Assembly (NCBI RefSeq): GCF_003428165.1
Contig: NZ_QLIQ01000016.1
Span: forward strand, 1-62,899
Length of the DNA: 62,899 nt
DNA from: Cysteiniphilum litorale
GTDB lineage: Bacteria > Pseudomonadota > Gammaproteobacteria > Francisellales > Francisellaceae
Direction: 5' to 3'
How positions within the stretch are numbered: position 1 is the stretch's first letter; each line of letters opens with the position of its first letter. Positions 26,878 through 36,108 of this stretch are shown here, in pieces. Position numbers and translations under genes: made by a program. The notes under the pieces are model-generated. The model saw nothing but the letters and a program-made list of their open reading frames with translations. It was not told where the DNA came from and ran no database searches.

Positions 26878-27324
26878 ATGGCAAAAATACTAGTTATTCA
26901 TGGACCTAATTTAAACTTACTAGGTCAACGCGAAACGGATATTTACGGCACTGCAACATTAGACAATGTAAATAACAAGCTTATCGAGCTTGCCGAGTCA
27001 AAAAAAATGCATTGCAGCTGCTTTCAGTCAAACCATGAAGGCGCGATTGTTGATCAATTGCAGCAAGCTCAAGGTAATTATGACTTTATTATTATTAATC
27101 CAGCAGCTTATACACATACCAGTGTTGCCATCCGTGATGCACTTCTTGCCATCAATATCCCTTTTATTGAAACACACTTATCAAACCCTGATAAACGCGA
27201 GCTTTTCCGCCACCATTCATACCTTTCTGACATTGCTTACGGCATCGTTTCAGGCATGGGTGCTAAAAGCTATGAACTGGCAATGCATGCGGCGATTGAT
27301 TACTGTCAACATAACTGTATATGA
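26878..27324 (+). CDS. aroQ: Type II 3-dehydroquinate dehydratase AroQ
   Basis: 148 residues, standard dodecameric type II enzyme. GPNLNLLGQRE carries the active-site Arg, the catalytic Tyr is in DIYG, and the active-site lids and base are in FQSNHEGAIVDQL, INPAAYTHTSVAIRDAL and ETHLSN. It catalyses the third step of the shikimate pathway. Its position directly before accB is conserved in many proteobacteria. Confidence 0.96.
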   Translation: MAKILVIHGPNLNLLGQRETDIYGTATLDNVNNKLIELAESKKMHCSCFQSNHEGAIVDQLQQAQGNYDFIIINPAAYTHTSVAIRDALLAINIPFIETHLSNPDKRELFRHHSYLSDIAYGIVSGMGAKSYELAMHAAIDYCQHNCI

Positions 27325-27465
27325 CGGTTTACTAAATAATAATTAGATATAACCCACACCTAAAAAGCGAAAACAACACGTGACATTTTGATCGTTTGCC
27401 GCAACAATGTCTGGTTGGAATGAGTTAAACAATAGTTAAATCTAAACAAAGGTTAATTAAAACAG

Positions 27466-27945
27466 ATGGATATTCAAAAGATTGAACAACTGATCGCATT
27501 GATTGAAAAGTCAAATGTTAACGAAATTGAAATCAAAGAAGGCGAAACTTCCATTCGCATTACCGGTAGTCATCCGCAGCCGGTGCATGCTTTAGCGCCA
27601 CAACAATTTATTCATCACGCCCCTGCTGCTATGCCACAACAGCCTGTTGCTGCTGAACCACAAGCGCAACATGCAGCACCTGCAGCAAAGCCTGCTGATA
27701 GCCTACCACAAGGCAAACAAGTTAAGTCGCCGATGGTTGGTACTTTCTATCAATCACCTTCACCAGGTGCGGCCTCTTTCGTTACCGAAGGTCAAGCCGT
27801 TAAAGCAGGTGATACCTTATGTATTATTGAAGCAATGAAGATTATGAATCAAATCGAAGCTGATCACTCTGGTACCGTACTTAAAATTCTTGTGGAAGAT
27901 GGTTCACCCGTTGAATACGATCAACCACTTTTCATCATTGGCTAG
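27466..27945 (+). CDS. accB: Acetyl-CoA carboxylase biotin carboxyl carrier protein AccB
   Basis: 159 residues. An N-terminal helical/beta part ([20 protein letters not shown]), a Pro/Ala/Gln-rich linker (about 45-80) and the biotinyl domain with the acceptor lysine in EAMKIMN near 125. It carries CO2 on biotin for fatty acid synthesis. A 141-base gap after aroQ suggests that accB-accC have their own promoter, but I could not fix its hexamers. Confidence 0.95.
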   Translation: MDIQKIEQLIALIEKSNVNEIEIKEGETSIRITGSHPQPVHALAPQQFIHHAPAAMPQQPVAAEPQAQHAAPAAKPADSLPQGKQVKSPMVGTFYQSPSPGAASFVTEGQAVKAGDTLCIIEAMKIMNQIEADHSGTVLKILVEDGSPVEYDQPLFIIG

Positions 27946-27993
27946 GCCAATTCTTATTGTATAGATATAAAAACAGTTTTTGACAGGCTTGAT

Positions 27994-29343
27994 ATGATTA
28001 AAAAACTCTTAATTGCAAATCGCGGTGAAATTGCGCTTAGAATCCTTCGCGCATGCCGTGAATTAGGCATTAAAACCGTCGCCGTTCACTCGACAGTTGA
28101 TCGCGATTTGATGCACGTGAAACTCGCGGATGAAACTATTTGTATTGGTCCTGCGAGCCCTACAAACAGCTATTTGCACATTCCTGCAATTATTGCTGCC
28201 GCTGAAGTCTCTGGCGCTGATGCGATTCACCCAGGTTATGGCTTTTTATCCGAAAACGCTGACTTTGCCGATGCCGTTGAATCTAGTGGTTTTATCTTTG
28301 TTGGTCCACGTGCGGAAAGCATTCGTGTGATGGGCGACAAAGTTGCCGCAATTAAAGCGATGAAAGAAGCAGGTGTGCCATGTGTACCTGGCTCTAATGG
28401 CCCAATCAGCAAAGATCCACAAAAAAATCTAGCGATGGCTGATAGCATTGGTTATCCGATCATGATCAAAGCCGCTGGTGGCGGTGGCGGTCGTGGCATG
28501 CGTGTTGTGCGTAAAAAAGAAGACTTGCTGAAGTTTATCGAAATGACACAAGCTGAAGCGAAAATGGCATTTAATAATGACATGGTTTACATGGAAAAAT
28601 TCCTTGAAAACCCGCGTCATATTGAAATTCAAGTCTTTGGTGATGGTGAAGGCAATGCCATTCATTTATTTGAACGCGATTGTTCAACACAACGTCGTCA
28701 TCAAAAAGTCATTGAAGAGGCGCCTGCTGTCGGTCTTACTGACGAGCAACGTGCTGAGATCGGCAAACGCTGTGTCGATGCTTGTAAGATGCTTAAATAC
28801 CGTGGCGCTGGAACTTTTGAGTTCTTATACGAAAATGGTGAATTCTACTTTATTGAGATGAATACGCGTATTCAGGTTGAGCACCCAGTGACTGAATCGA
28901 TCACCAATATCGATTTAATCAAAGAGCAAATCCGCATTGCCTCTGGTGGTTCACTGACATTTAAACAAGAAGATATTAAGATCACAGGACACGCAATTGA
29001 ATGTCGTATTAATGCGGAAGACCCTGAGAAGATGATGCCTTGTCCTGGCAAGATTGATATCTATCACGCACCAGGTGGTCCTGGTGTGCGTGTTGATTCA
29101 CACATATATTCTCAATACTTCGTGCCACCTAATTATGACTCGATGATTGCTAAAGTAATCGTCCATGCTCGCACACGTGATATCGCTATTCAACGTATGC
29201 AAAGCGCGCTTGAGGAGATGATTATCAGCGGCATTAAAACCAATATTCCATTGCATCATAAAATTCTTGCTGAGCGCGACTTCCAAAATGGTGGCACCAA
29301 TATCCACTATCTTGAGAAAATGCTCGAGCGTGATAAAGCGTAA
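27994..29343 (+). CDS. accC: Acetyl-CoA carboxylase biotin carboxylase AccC
   Basis: 449 residues. The N-terminal domain is [18 protein letters not shown]; the ATP-grasp domain has the glycine-rich [11 protein letters not shown] loop, the [14 protein letters not shown] stretch and the catalytic [16 protein letters not shown]. It carboxylates biotin on AccB using bicarbonate and ATP. Located 48 bases after accB and five bases before prmA. Confidence 0.97.
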   Translation: MIKKLLIANRGEIALRILRACRELGIKTVAVHSTVDRDLMHVKLADETICIGPASPTNSYLHIPAIIAAAEVSGADAIHPGYGFLSENADFADAVESSGFIFVGPRAESIRVMGDKVAAIKAMKEAGVPCVPGSNGPISKDPQKNLAMADSIGYPIMIKAAGGGGGRGMRVVRKKEDLLKFIEMTQAEAKMAFNNDMVYMEKFLENPRHIEIQVFGDGEGNAIHLFERDCSTQRRHQKVIEEAPAVGLTDEQRAEIGKRCVDACKMLKYRGAGTFEFLYENGEFYFIEMNTRIQVEHPVTESITNIDLIKEQIRIASGGSLTFKQEDIKITGHAIECRINAEDPEKMMPCPGKIDIYHAPGGPGVRVDSHIYSQYFVPPNYDSMIAKVIVHARTRDIAIQRMQSALEEMIISGIKTNIPLHHKILAERDFQNGGTNIHYLEKMLERDKA

Positions 29344-29347
29344 CCCC

Positions 29348-30241
29348 ATGCTGTGGAAAGAGCTATCCCTTACTTGTCTTAAAGCCAATCTTGAAGCATT
29401 AGAAGACTATCTTTTAGCACAAGGCGCTTGTTCTGTGACTTATCAAGACGCTAAAGATCAACCTATCCTTGAGCCAAAGCCCGATGAAAACCCTTTATGG
29501 GATGAAGTGGTTTTAGTTGCACTTTTTACTGAAGAATATCAGCTATCTGATATTGCCACATCACTTGATCAAAGTGCGTTAAAGCCCAACATTATTGGCG
29601 ACATTCATACACGTGAGTTTGCTGATCAAGATTGGACACGCACATGGATGGATGATTTCAAACCGATGCAGTTTGGACGTCGCTTATGGATTTATCCAAG
29701 CTGGTGTACACCAGAGATCCACAGTGATGATCAGGTAAATATCCTCCTCGATCCAGGGCTTGCCTTTGGCACAGGCACACATCAAACAACTGCTTTGTGC
29801 CTTCAATGGCTTGAGCAGCATGTCACCGCCAAAGATCGTGTGATCGATTTGGGCTGTGGCTCTGGCATATTGGCAGTTGCTGCCAAGAAGCTAGGCGCGC
29901 ATGACGTCATTGCCATTGACAATGATCCTCAAGCGATTTTAGCAACGCACGCTAATGCTGAGAAAAATGCTATTAATGCTAATTTCACTGCTTACCTACC
30001 AGATGAAGCACCTAAGTTAGTCAAAGCGGATATTTTAATTGCCAATATTCTTGCAGGCATCTTAATTGATCTTAAAGAAGTTATTGCTGATTTCATCAAA
30101 CCGCATGGCAAGCTTGCTTTATCGGGTATTTTACAAGAGCAAGTGGATGATATTATCAAGGCATTCTCACCCTATTTCATATTAAATGAACCTACTTTCA
30201 AGGATGAATGGACACTAATTTCCGGCATCCGCAAGCCATAA
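29348..30241 (+). CDS. prmA: Ribosomal protein L11 methyltransferase PrmA
   Basis: I start the gene at ATG 29348 (MLWKELSLTC), five bases after the accC stop, giving 297 residues, the normal PrmA length. The open frame continues upstream, but that would place 27 unrelated residues inside accC. The N-terminal substrate-recognition part is followed by the AdoMet domain (VIDLGCGSGILAVAAKKLGA; ILIANILAGILIDL). It trimethylates L11. Confidence 0.94.
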   Translation: MLWKELSLTCLKANLEALEDYLLAQGACSVTYQDAKDQPILEPKPDENPLWDEVVLVALFTEEYQLSDIATSLDQSALKPNIIGDIHTREFADQDWTRTWMDDFKPMQFGRRLWIYPSWCTPEIHSDDQVNILLDPGLAFGTGTHQTTALCLQWLEQHVTAKDRVIDLGCGSGILAVAAKKLGAHDVIAIDNDPQAILATHANAEKNAINANFTAYLPDEAPKLVKADILIANILAGILIDLKEVIADFIKPHGKLALSGILQEQVDDIIKAFSPYFILNEPTFKDEWTLISGIRKP

Positions 30242-30247
30242 AAAAGC

Positions 30248-31207
30248 ATGAAAATAGGTCAATTTCACTCAGATAACATTTTATTCTTAGCACCAATGGC
30301 AGGGGTGACTGACTTGCCATTTCGTAAGCTGTGTAAAACGCATGGCGTAGGCTGGGTTGTATCAGAGATGGTCTGGTCACACAAGCATCTATATGAAACA
30401 CCTAAAACACAGCGTCGTATTGATCACAACGATGAAGTCGCCCCCAAGATTATTCAAATCGCAGGTGGGGATCCTATCATGCTTGCTGAATCCGCTGTTT
30501 TAAATGTTGATAAAGGTGCCGATATTATCGATATCAATATGGGCTGTCCGGCTAAAAAAGTCTGCAATAAACTAGCAGGTTCTGCACTGATGCAAAATGA
30601 ACAATTAGTCGATGAGATTCTCTGTACAGTTGTCAATGCTGTGAATGTCCCTGTGACCTTAAAGATCCGTACTGGCTGGAGCAAGGATAATAAAAATGCC
30701 TTAAAGATTGCGCAAATTGCAGAGAATGCAGGCATTCAAGCGCTTACCATTCATGGACGCACGCGCGATCAGAAATATACAGGTAATGCTGAGTATGATC
30801 TTATTGCTGAAATCAAACAACGCATTCATATACCCGTCATTGCTAATGGTGATATTACCACACCTGAAAAAGCCAAAGAGGTGCTTGCTTACACCCAAGC
30901 TGATGCTCTAATGATTGGCAGAGGCGCACATGGCAATCCTTGGCTATTTCAGCAAATCAATGATTTTTTGCAAACTGGTCGCTACCAGCCAGCACCTAAC
31001 CTCACACAAAAATTAGATACCATCATTGAACATGTCAAAGCTATGCATAGCTTTTATGGTGATTACATGGGTGTGCGTTTTGCGCGCAAACACATTACTT
31101 GGTACTTTGAGCAAGTCACGGAGCTTGATCTGACTAAGGCACGTCAACATTTTAATAAACTAACAACGCCTGAAGCGCAGATTGATTTTTTAGCTTACAC
31201 ATTTTAA
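30248..31207 (+). CDS. dusB: tRNA-dihydrouridine synthase DusB
   Basis: 319 residues, TIM-barrel FMN enzyme: FLAPMAGVTDLPFRKLC at the N-terminus, the family signature DINMGCPAKKV with the catalytic cysteine, KIRTGW, TIHGRTRDQKYTG, PVIANGDI and MIGRGAHGNPWLF. It reduces a tRNA uridine in the D-loop. It follows prmA by six bases. In enterobacteria and many relatives the nucleoid protein gene fis follows dusB; here a repeat element and mnmE follow. Confidence 0.94.
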   Translation: MKIGQFHSDNILFLAPMAGVTDLPFRKLCKTHGVGWVVSEMVWSHKHLYETPKTQRRIDHNDEVAPKIIQIAGGDPIMLAESAVLNVDKGADIIDINMGCPAKKVCNKLAGSALMQNEQLVDEILCTVVNAVNVPVTLKIRTGWSKDNKNALKIAQIAENAGIQALTIHGRTRDQKYTGNAEYDLIAEIKQRIHIPVIANGDITTPEKAKEVLAYTQADALMIGRGAHGNPWLFQQINDFLQTGRYQPAPNLTQKLDTIIEHVKAMHSFYGDYMGVRFARKHITWYFEQVTELDLTKARQHFNKLTTPEAQIDFLAYTF

Positions 31208-31215
31208 CTACAATA

Positions 31216-31380
31216 AGTGAGGTTACGCAATTCATCTATTTCAACACCCCGCCTCGCAAGCTCGGCACCCCTCTTGCAAAGAGGGGAATATCAAATCGCC
31301 GTCGCCCAATTCCCCTCTTTGCAAGAGGGGTGGCAGCCGTAGGCTGACGGGGTGTTTATAAAATCATAGTCTCCGCCAAA
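31216..31380 (+). repeat. Miniature inverted-repeat element, copy 1 (dusB-mnmE)
   Basis: Non-coding element, core 31244-31356: AACACCCCG...CGGGGTGTT ends, two arms CCCCTCTTGCAAAGAGGGG and its near-mirror around a 25-base loop, and a CAGCCGTAGGCTG hairpin near the right end. The left outer sequence AGTGAGGTTACGCA resembles the terminal repeat of copy 7. The five bases CAATA stand on both sides (31211-31215 and 31381-31385), a possible target duplication, although the right terminal repeat is not recognisable. It lies about 100 bases upstream of mnmE. Confidence 0.75.
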
Positions 31381-31477
31381 CAATAATCACATGCATTAGC
31401 TCAATTAAGTTATTTCCGATGGGGATAAAATCCGCTATTCTAACCTGCATATTTTATATTATGTACTCAACGTTAAA

Positions 31478-32827
31478 ATGCTTATCAACTCTGATACAAT
31501 TGCCGCAATTGCCACAGCCCCTGGAAAGGGTGGCGTGGGCATTATTCGCATTTCCGGCAAAGACGCCTATGCCATTGCGCATAAGATCACACAAACACCT
31601 CTTAAGGCGAGACACGCCCATTTTCTGCCATTTAAAGACGTCAATAATGAAACATTAGATCAAGGCATTGCATTGTATTTTAAAGCGCCACACTCCTATA
31701 CGGGTGAGGATGTTGTTGAACTGCAAGCTCATGGTGGACCTGTAGTATTAAACCTTATCTTACAAACGGCTATTGAGCACGGTGCGCGCCTTGCTAACCC
31801 TGGCGAGTTTACCGAACGTGCTTACCTTAATGACAAAATTGACTTAGCTCAAGCTGAAGCGATTGCCGATATGATTGATGCGTCATCTGAGCAAGCTGCT
31901 AAATCAGCCATGCGTTCATTGCAAGGAGACTTCTCTCAACATATTGATACTTTAGTTGAATCGTTAATTCAGCTACGCATTCATGTTGAAGCGGCGATTG
32001 ACTTTCCTGAAGAGGAAATCGACTTTTTGGCTGATGAACATATCAAAACGCAATTACTACACGTACAGCATAATGTTGATTCAGTACTGCATAACTCCAA
32101 ACAAGGGGCATTATTACGCGAAGGCGTTGAGATCGTTATCGCTGGCAAGCCAAATGCGGGTAAATCAAGTTTATTAAATGCCTTAGCAGGCAAGGAAAGT
32201 GCGATTGTTACTGACATTGAGGGAACCACGCGTGATACCTTACGCGAATATATCCAAATCAATGGCATTCCTGTGCATATTATCGATACTGCAGGGCTTA
32301 GAGTCAGCAATGATGTGATTGAAACCGAAGGTGTAAGACGCGCGCTAGAGGCAATTAAAAAAGCGGATCATATTCTATTAGTCGCTGATATTAACGATAC
32401 CAAAGATAAAAAAATCACCGATCTTGCCCCTGAGTTTTTCACGCATATTCCATCACATATCCCGATTACTTATATCTACAATAAAGTTGATCTAACTAAT
32501 AACAACAATGAGAATCACGACAATCACCTATATATTTCTGCCAAGCATGATATTGGCATTAATAAATTACGCGATTATCTGCTTAAAGCCATTGGCTATG
32601 AGCAAACCACTGAAGGCGTTTTTACCGCAAGAAAACGTCATATTAATGCCTTAACTAAAGCACAGGATCACCTAGAGATGGCTTTTAGTCACCTGATGCA
32701 TAAAGACGGTGAGCTATTAGCGGAAGAATTAAATCTTGCCCAAAAGCAGCTTTCATCGATTACTGGTGAGTTTAGCGCTGATGATCTATTAGGTGAGATA
32801 TTTAGTAGCTTTTGTATTGGGAAATAA
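31478..32827 (+). CDS. mnmE: tRNA modification GTPase MnmE (TrmE)
   Basis: 449 residues. The N-terminal folate-binding domain (IAAIATAPGKGGVGIIRISG) is followed by a helical domain interrupted by the G-domain: G1 AGKPNAGKSS near 222, G2 EGTTRDT, G3 DTAG and G4 NKVD. The C-terminus ends with the invariant FCIGK motif. With MnmG it installs the aminomethyl-type modification on wobble uridines. Confidence 0.97.
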   Translation: MLINSDTIAAIATAPGKGGVGIIRISGKDAYAIAHKITQTPLKARHAHFLPFKDVNNETLDQGIALYFKAPHSYTGEDVVELQAHGGPVVLNLILQTAIEHGARLANPGEFTERAYLNDKIDLAQAEAIADMIDASSEQAAKSAMRSLQGDFSQHIDTLVESLIQLRIHVEAAIDFPEEEIDFLADEHIKTQLLHVQHNVDSVLHNSKQGALLREGVEIVIAGKPNAGKSSLLNALAGKESAIVTDIEGTTRDTLREYIQINGIPVHIIDTAGLRVSNDVIETEGVRRALEAIKKADHILLVADINDTKDKKITDLAPEFFTHIPSHIPITYIYNKVDLTNNNNENHDNHLYISAKHDIGINKLRDYLLKAIGYEQTTEGVFTARKRHINALTKAQDHLEMAFSHLMHKDGELLAEELNLAQKQLSSITGEFSADDLLGEIFSSFCIGK

Positions 32828-32848
32828 ATTCACTGAGCTAACGCACTA

Positions 32849-35104
32849 TCAAACATAGCTTTCAGCCTCTACTTCCTGCGCATTATCAATATGCACATCA
32901 ATCCACAACATTCGTGAAAATGTCGTATATACATTACTCAACCAAACCTCTGCCTGTAACTCTTCTTTTTCGATCGTATCTTTGGCAATCTCTTTTGCCT
33001 TATTGTAACATGCAAATTTATCAAACAAATGGTTTTTAATGCACTGCTCCAACTGTAAACGTTTATCACTAAATGCCGTCTCGCCCTTAAGATAAGACAC
33101 ATAGCAGGCATCCTCCCCAACTTGTTGCAATAAATGCTGATAGTTTTCTTGCCCTTGCCCTATTCCCTCTTGCGGCAACCAATGAGTTTCCAAATCTAGT
33201 GGCACAACCGTCACATTACTCCAACGATTAGGCGCATTCTTATTTTTCTGCTCCATTTGAGTCATCTCAAAGCGATGATCTGAATTAGCTGTACTTTTTT
33301 CTTCTGGTAGCTTCAACAGACTATAGGCATCAAGACACATTAATTGCGCATCGTTAAAACTGCTTAAAATCGCAAGCTTGGCAACCCCGCGAAGTTTTGT
33401 CACATCCAAGATATCATTATGCGCCACACGCTGTTGCCATAGCGTTTGCTCAGCCAGCTCCCATGCATCTTCTTTGGCCTTACTCTGCAAATAGCTTTTT
33501 AAGGTTGTTGCATTGATATTGCCAATACACTCGCGCCAAAAAGCATCTAGCATCGTTTTGATTGGTGCATTTACAACTCTTAATTTTGCCAAAACAATAA
33601 AAGCCGCTAATGCTCTTATGCCCTCTTTAAAATCATGTTGTGAATTTAAACGCAGCGCACTTATCAATGGACGGACGATATTCCATTCATTTTCTTTTAA
33701 AAAGTTCAGGAGTAATGCATCTTGTGGTAAGAGCCCATCATACACAAAGTTTTCACTCACCTTTTTATGATTGATAAAAGCATAACCAAACATTAGATGA
33801 TCATGAATTGTTTGCACAAACTGTGTTTTTGCTTCACGCGCATCAGGATCAATTGCTAGATATTGCTCAATTAGAAATTGTCGCTGCGCTTTTAAACTTT
33901 TGTTAACCTTGCTGGCACCACCAGTAAAAATATAACCAAAGTCGGCAATCAACGCTTCAAGCAATTTAGGCTTTGTTTTATTCGGCTTAGCATTTAATAG
34001 TGCTTGAATCGCTTCAAACAGTTGGTACTCAGCTGAATGCTGATAGGCTTGATGTCCCACATAACGAATGACTTCGGGCTTAAAGGTATCAATGGCATTT
34101 AATGGCTCACCCGTTGTATTTAAAGCCTGAAAAATATTATGTGAATAAGAATTTTTTGTCACACTAATTACCGTAAATGCACATCGGTATAAAATAAAAT
34201 CCGTAAGATATAATAAAGCAGCCGCTTCTTTTAAAAGCGCATACTTCTCACCCTTAAGTGCTAAGCTATCATCAACGATTTGCACCAAATCAAAGCCCTG
34301 CAAATAGGCACGTAAATGGCTATCTTCCGAGTCAAATGCCAATATCATCTCGTCAGAGTGCACCGTCTCTTTGATTTCTGAATCGATACTTTTAAACAAA
34401 TCTTTTAATGCGCCATTATAACCGCGATCTGTTGGGCGCAACTCAAATAAGTAAGAGGCGACATCTGAAGTATATGATGCCTTTGTTTGAGCAGTTGACC
34501 AGCAATCATCATACATCCGAATGATGCGCGGATAAAAACCATAAGGATTATCCTCAAAACTGCTCTCTGCCATGCGAATACGACACACTTCAACAGTCGC
34601 CCCAGTTGCTGTACCAATACAGGCACTCAGATCATTGTATATACCTACTATTTGTGCTTTATCAATCAGCTTATCATCATCAAGCTTCTCAAAGTAACGC
34701 TTATCTTCTTTAAGCTTTTTATTGATTTGATGCAAACGTTGATAAAGCCTTGCTGCCACTAAGGTGAAAGTTGTCAAACGCTGCTGACCATCAACAACAA
34801 CAGAAACCTGTGATGGCATTGAGCGTGGATCACAGGGCTCAATATCCAAGTTGCCATTATTATCTTCAACCAACACAATCGCTCCAAAGAATACTAATGC
34901 GGATAAATCATCAGAGAACATTCCCTCTTTGATGCTATTAAATAAGTCATTCATATTCGTTTTTGCATCAGCATCCCAAGCATAAGGGCGTTGATAGCTT
35001 GGAATATAATAGCCATTTTTTTGCGCTAAAGTCATATAGACATTCTTAGGGGTTGAGGTGAATATACCATCAACATTGATTTTCATTCCTTCATAACGTG
35101 TCAT
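32849..35104 (-). CDS. DUF262-family protein (GmrSD-like, nuclease motif not visible)
   Basis: 751 residues with the two DUF262 hallmarks: IPSYQRPYAW (about 34-43) and DGQQRLTTF (105-113). DUF262 proteins, of which GmrS/GmrD and many defence-island proteins are members, use this ParB-like fold for NTP-dependent steps and usually carry a C-terminal DUF1524 HNH nuclease (IEHILPQ...). Here the C-terminal region has only LETHWLPQ and no convincing Asn/His partners, so nuclease activity is doubtful. I prefer ATG 35104 over 35110 because AGGAG lies six bases before it. Neighbouring hsd genes support a defence role by context. Confidence 0.75.
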   Translation of the reverse strand: MTRYEGMKINVDGIFTSTPKNVYMTLAQKNGYYIPSYQRPYAWDADAKTNMNDLFNSIKEGMFSDDLSALVFFGAIVLVEDNNGNLDIEPCDPRSMPSQVSVVVDGQQRLTTFTLVAARLYQRLHQINKKLKEDKRYFEKLDDDKLIDKAQIVGIYNDLSACIGTATGATVEVCRIRMAESSFEDNPYGFYPRIIRMYDDCWSTAQTKASYTSDVASYLFELRPTDRGYNGALKDLFKSIDSEIKETVHSDEMILAFDSEDSHLRAYLQGFDLVQIVDDSLALKGEKYALLKEAAALLYLTDFILYRCAFTVISVTKNSYSHNIFQALNTTGEPLNAIDTFKPEVIRYVGHQAYQHSAEYQLFEAIQALLNAKPNKTKPKLLEALIADFGYIFTGGASKVNKSLKAQRQFLIEQYLAIDPDAREAKTQFVQTIHDHLMFGYAFINHKKVSENFVYDGLLPQDALLLNFLKENEWNIVRPLISALRLNSQHDFKEGIRALAAFIVLAKLRVVNAPIKTMLDAFWRECIGNINATTLKSYLQSKAKEDAWELAEQTLWQQRVAHNDILDVTKLRGVAKLAILSSFNDAQLMCLDAYSLLKLPEEKSTANSDHRFEMTQMEQKNKNAPNRWSNVTVVPLDLETHWLPQEGIGQGQENYQHLLQQVGEDACYVSYLKGETAFSDKRLQLEQCIKNHLFDKFACYNKAKEIAKDTIEKEELQAEVWLSNVYTTFSRMLWIDVHIDNAQEVEAESYV

Positions 35105-35118
35105 TGACATCTCCTAAT

Positions 35119-35299
35119 ACTAAAATTTTGTACTGTTTCTATTTCAACACCCCGCCTCGCAAGCTTAAGCACCCCTCTTGTAAAGAGGGGAATTAGGCAA
35201 AAGGTGATGTGTTACATTCCCCTCTTTACAAGAGGGGTGGCAGTCGTAGGCTGACGGGGTGTTTTTAAAATCATCACTTTTTAAAAATGTCACCTCAAT
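35119..35299 (+). repeat. Miniature inverted-repeat element, copy 2 (upstream of the DUF262 gene)
   Basis: Same family as copy 1, core 35145-35265. Left outer ACTAAAATTTTGTA and right outer (reverse) ATTGAGGTGACA match the ACTGAAATTATGCA-type terminal repeats with a few changes. The 25-30 base central loop matches that of copy 7 in the reverse orientation (shared GTAA...ATCA.CCTTTTGCC), while the arms keep the forward orientation. The left end lies only 15 bases from the DUF262 start, so that gene's promoter must involve the element. Confidence 0.75.
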
Positions 35300-35343
35300 A
35301 ATTAACATCATAATCAGATGATGCGACATATAATGTCTCATTG

Positions 35344-35370
35344 TTTATTTATTTATTTATTTATTTTTTT
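35344..35370. repeat. Tetranucleotide tract (TTTA)n with adjoining T run
   Basis: Five consecutive TTTA/ATTT units followed by seven Ts. On the minus strand this is an A7 run followed by AATA units and coincides with the last lysine codons and stop codon of the 35361-35987 gene. Such tracts can slip. Confidence 0.8.
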
Positions 35371-35987
35371 GCTGACTCCCAGACGACTTTGAATCCTTTT
35401 TCATTAATTTGCTTAACATATGAAAAAATCAGATTACTACGACTTAAGCGCGTTTGCTGCCAAAATGCCTGATACATCTCTTTGATCATATCCAACTTTT
35501 TAGCAGTGGATTTATTACTATTAAGCCTGTTGATAACTTCCTCAAAACAAAAAAGCTTTTTGCAATATTCATCATAGCCATAAAAGCGTGGTAATTGCTC
35601 ACGCTCTCCATAGCTACGAATATACTGAGCTTGTTGTTGTCCAATCACCTCGCTAAAGCAGAAATTCAATATATCCTTATTGTAAGTACGTACAAACAAT
35701 ACATCAACGTTCTCTAACTGCGGGTTATATTGAGCACCATCTGGGGATAACGGTAGCTTTAATGACATGTCACTTAATCGTCTTTGCGTATTGATATCAC
35801 CGATTAATGCATACTGTTCATGGTGTATCAAACAAAGCTTATCATGTAAGAAGTTTTTCGTGCCATCCAAGCTATTTTGCAACAATGACTGTGAACAATT
35901 AAAGACTAAAGCATCTCGAGCACCATATAATTCGGTCATTGAGCAAAGTCCGGCTTTTGCTACAGCGCCAAGTGAGGGTAAACTCAT
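35361..35987 (-). CDS. Hypothetical protein of the hsd island
   Basis: I do not recognise this 208-residue protein. It has no signal peptide and no membrane helix, and is rich in aromatic and charged residues (FVRTYNKDILNFCFSEVIG; RFYGYDEYCKKLFCFEEV). The start is supported by AAAGGTG five bases upstream of ATG. It lies between the DUF262 gene (separated by repeat copy 2) and the divergent hsdR, so an accessory role in the restriction locus is possible but unproven. The C-terminus runs into a simple-sequence tract. Confidence 0.6.
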   Translation of the reverse strand: MSLPSLGAVAKAGLCSMTELYGARDALVFNCSQSLLQNSLDGTKNFLHDKLCLIHHEQYALIGDINTQRRLSDMSLKLPLSPDGAQYNPQLENVDVLFVRTYNKDILNFCFSEVIGQQQAQYIRSYGEREQLPRFYGYDEYCKKLFCFEEVINRLNSNKSTAKKLDMIKEMYQAFWQQTRLSRSNLIFSYVKQINEKGFKVVWESAKK

Positions 35988-36108
35988 ATTACACCTTTAG
36001 ATAATCATTTAAATTGCGCTAAATAATAAGGGGCTTAGCGTTTTTTTCAACTTAAAATTACTAAAGCATGGTATCATGGCACGCATAATTTAGTATGGAG
36101 CTAAGCAC

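Noticed and set aside
29267-29347. N-terminal extension of PrmA
   Set aside because: It overlaps the end of accC, and the extra residues do not resemble PrmA, which begins at MLWKE.
31981-32310. 109-codon frame antisense to mnmE
   Set aside because: Shadow of the mnmE G-domain on the other strand.
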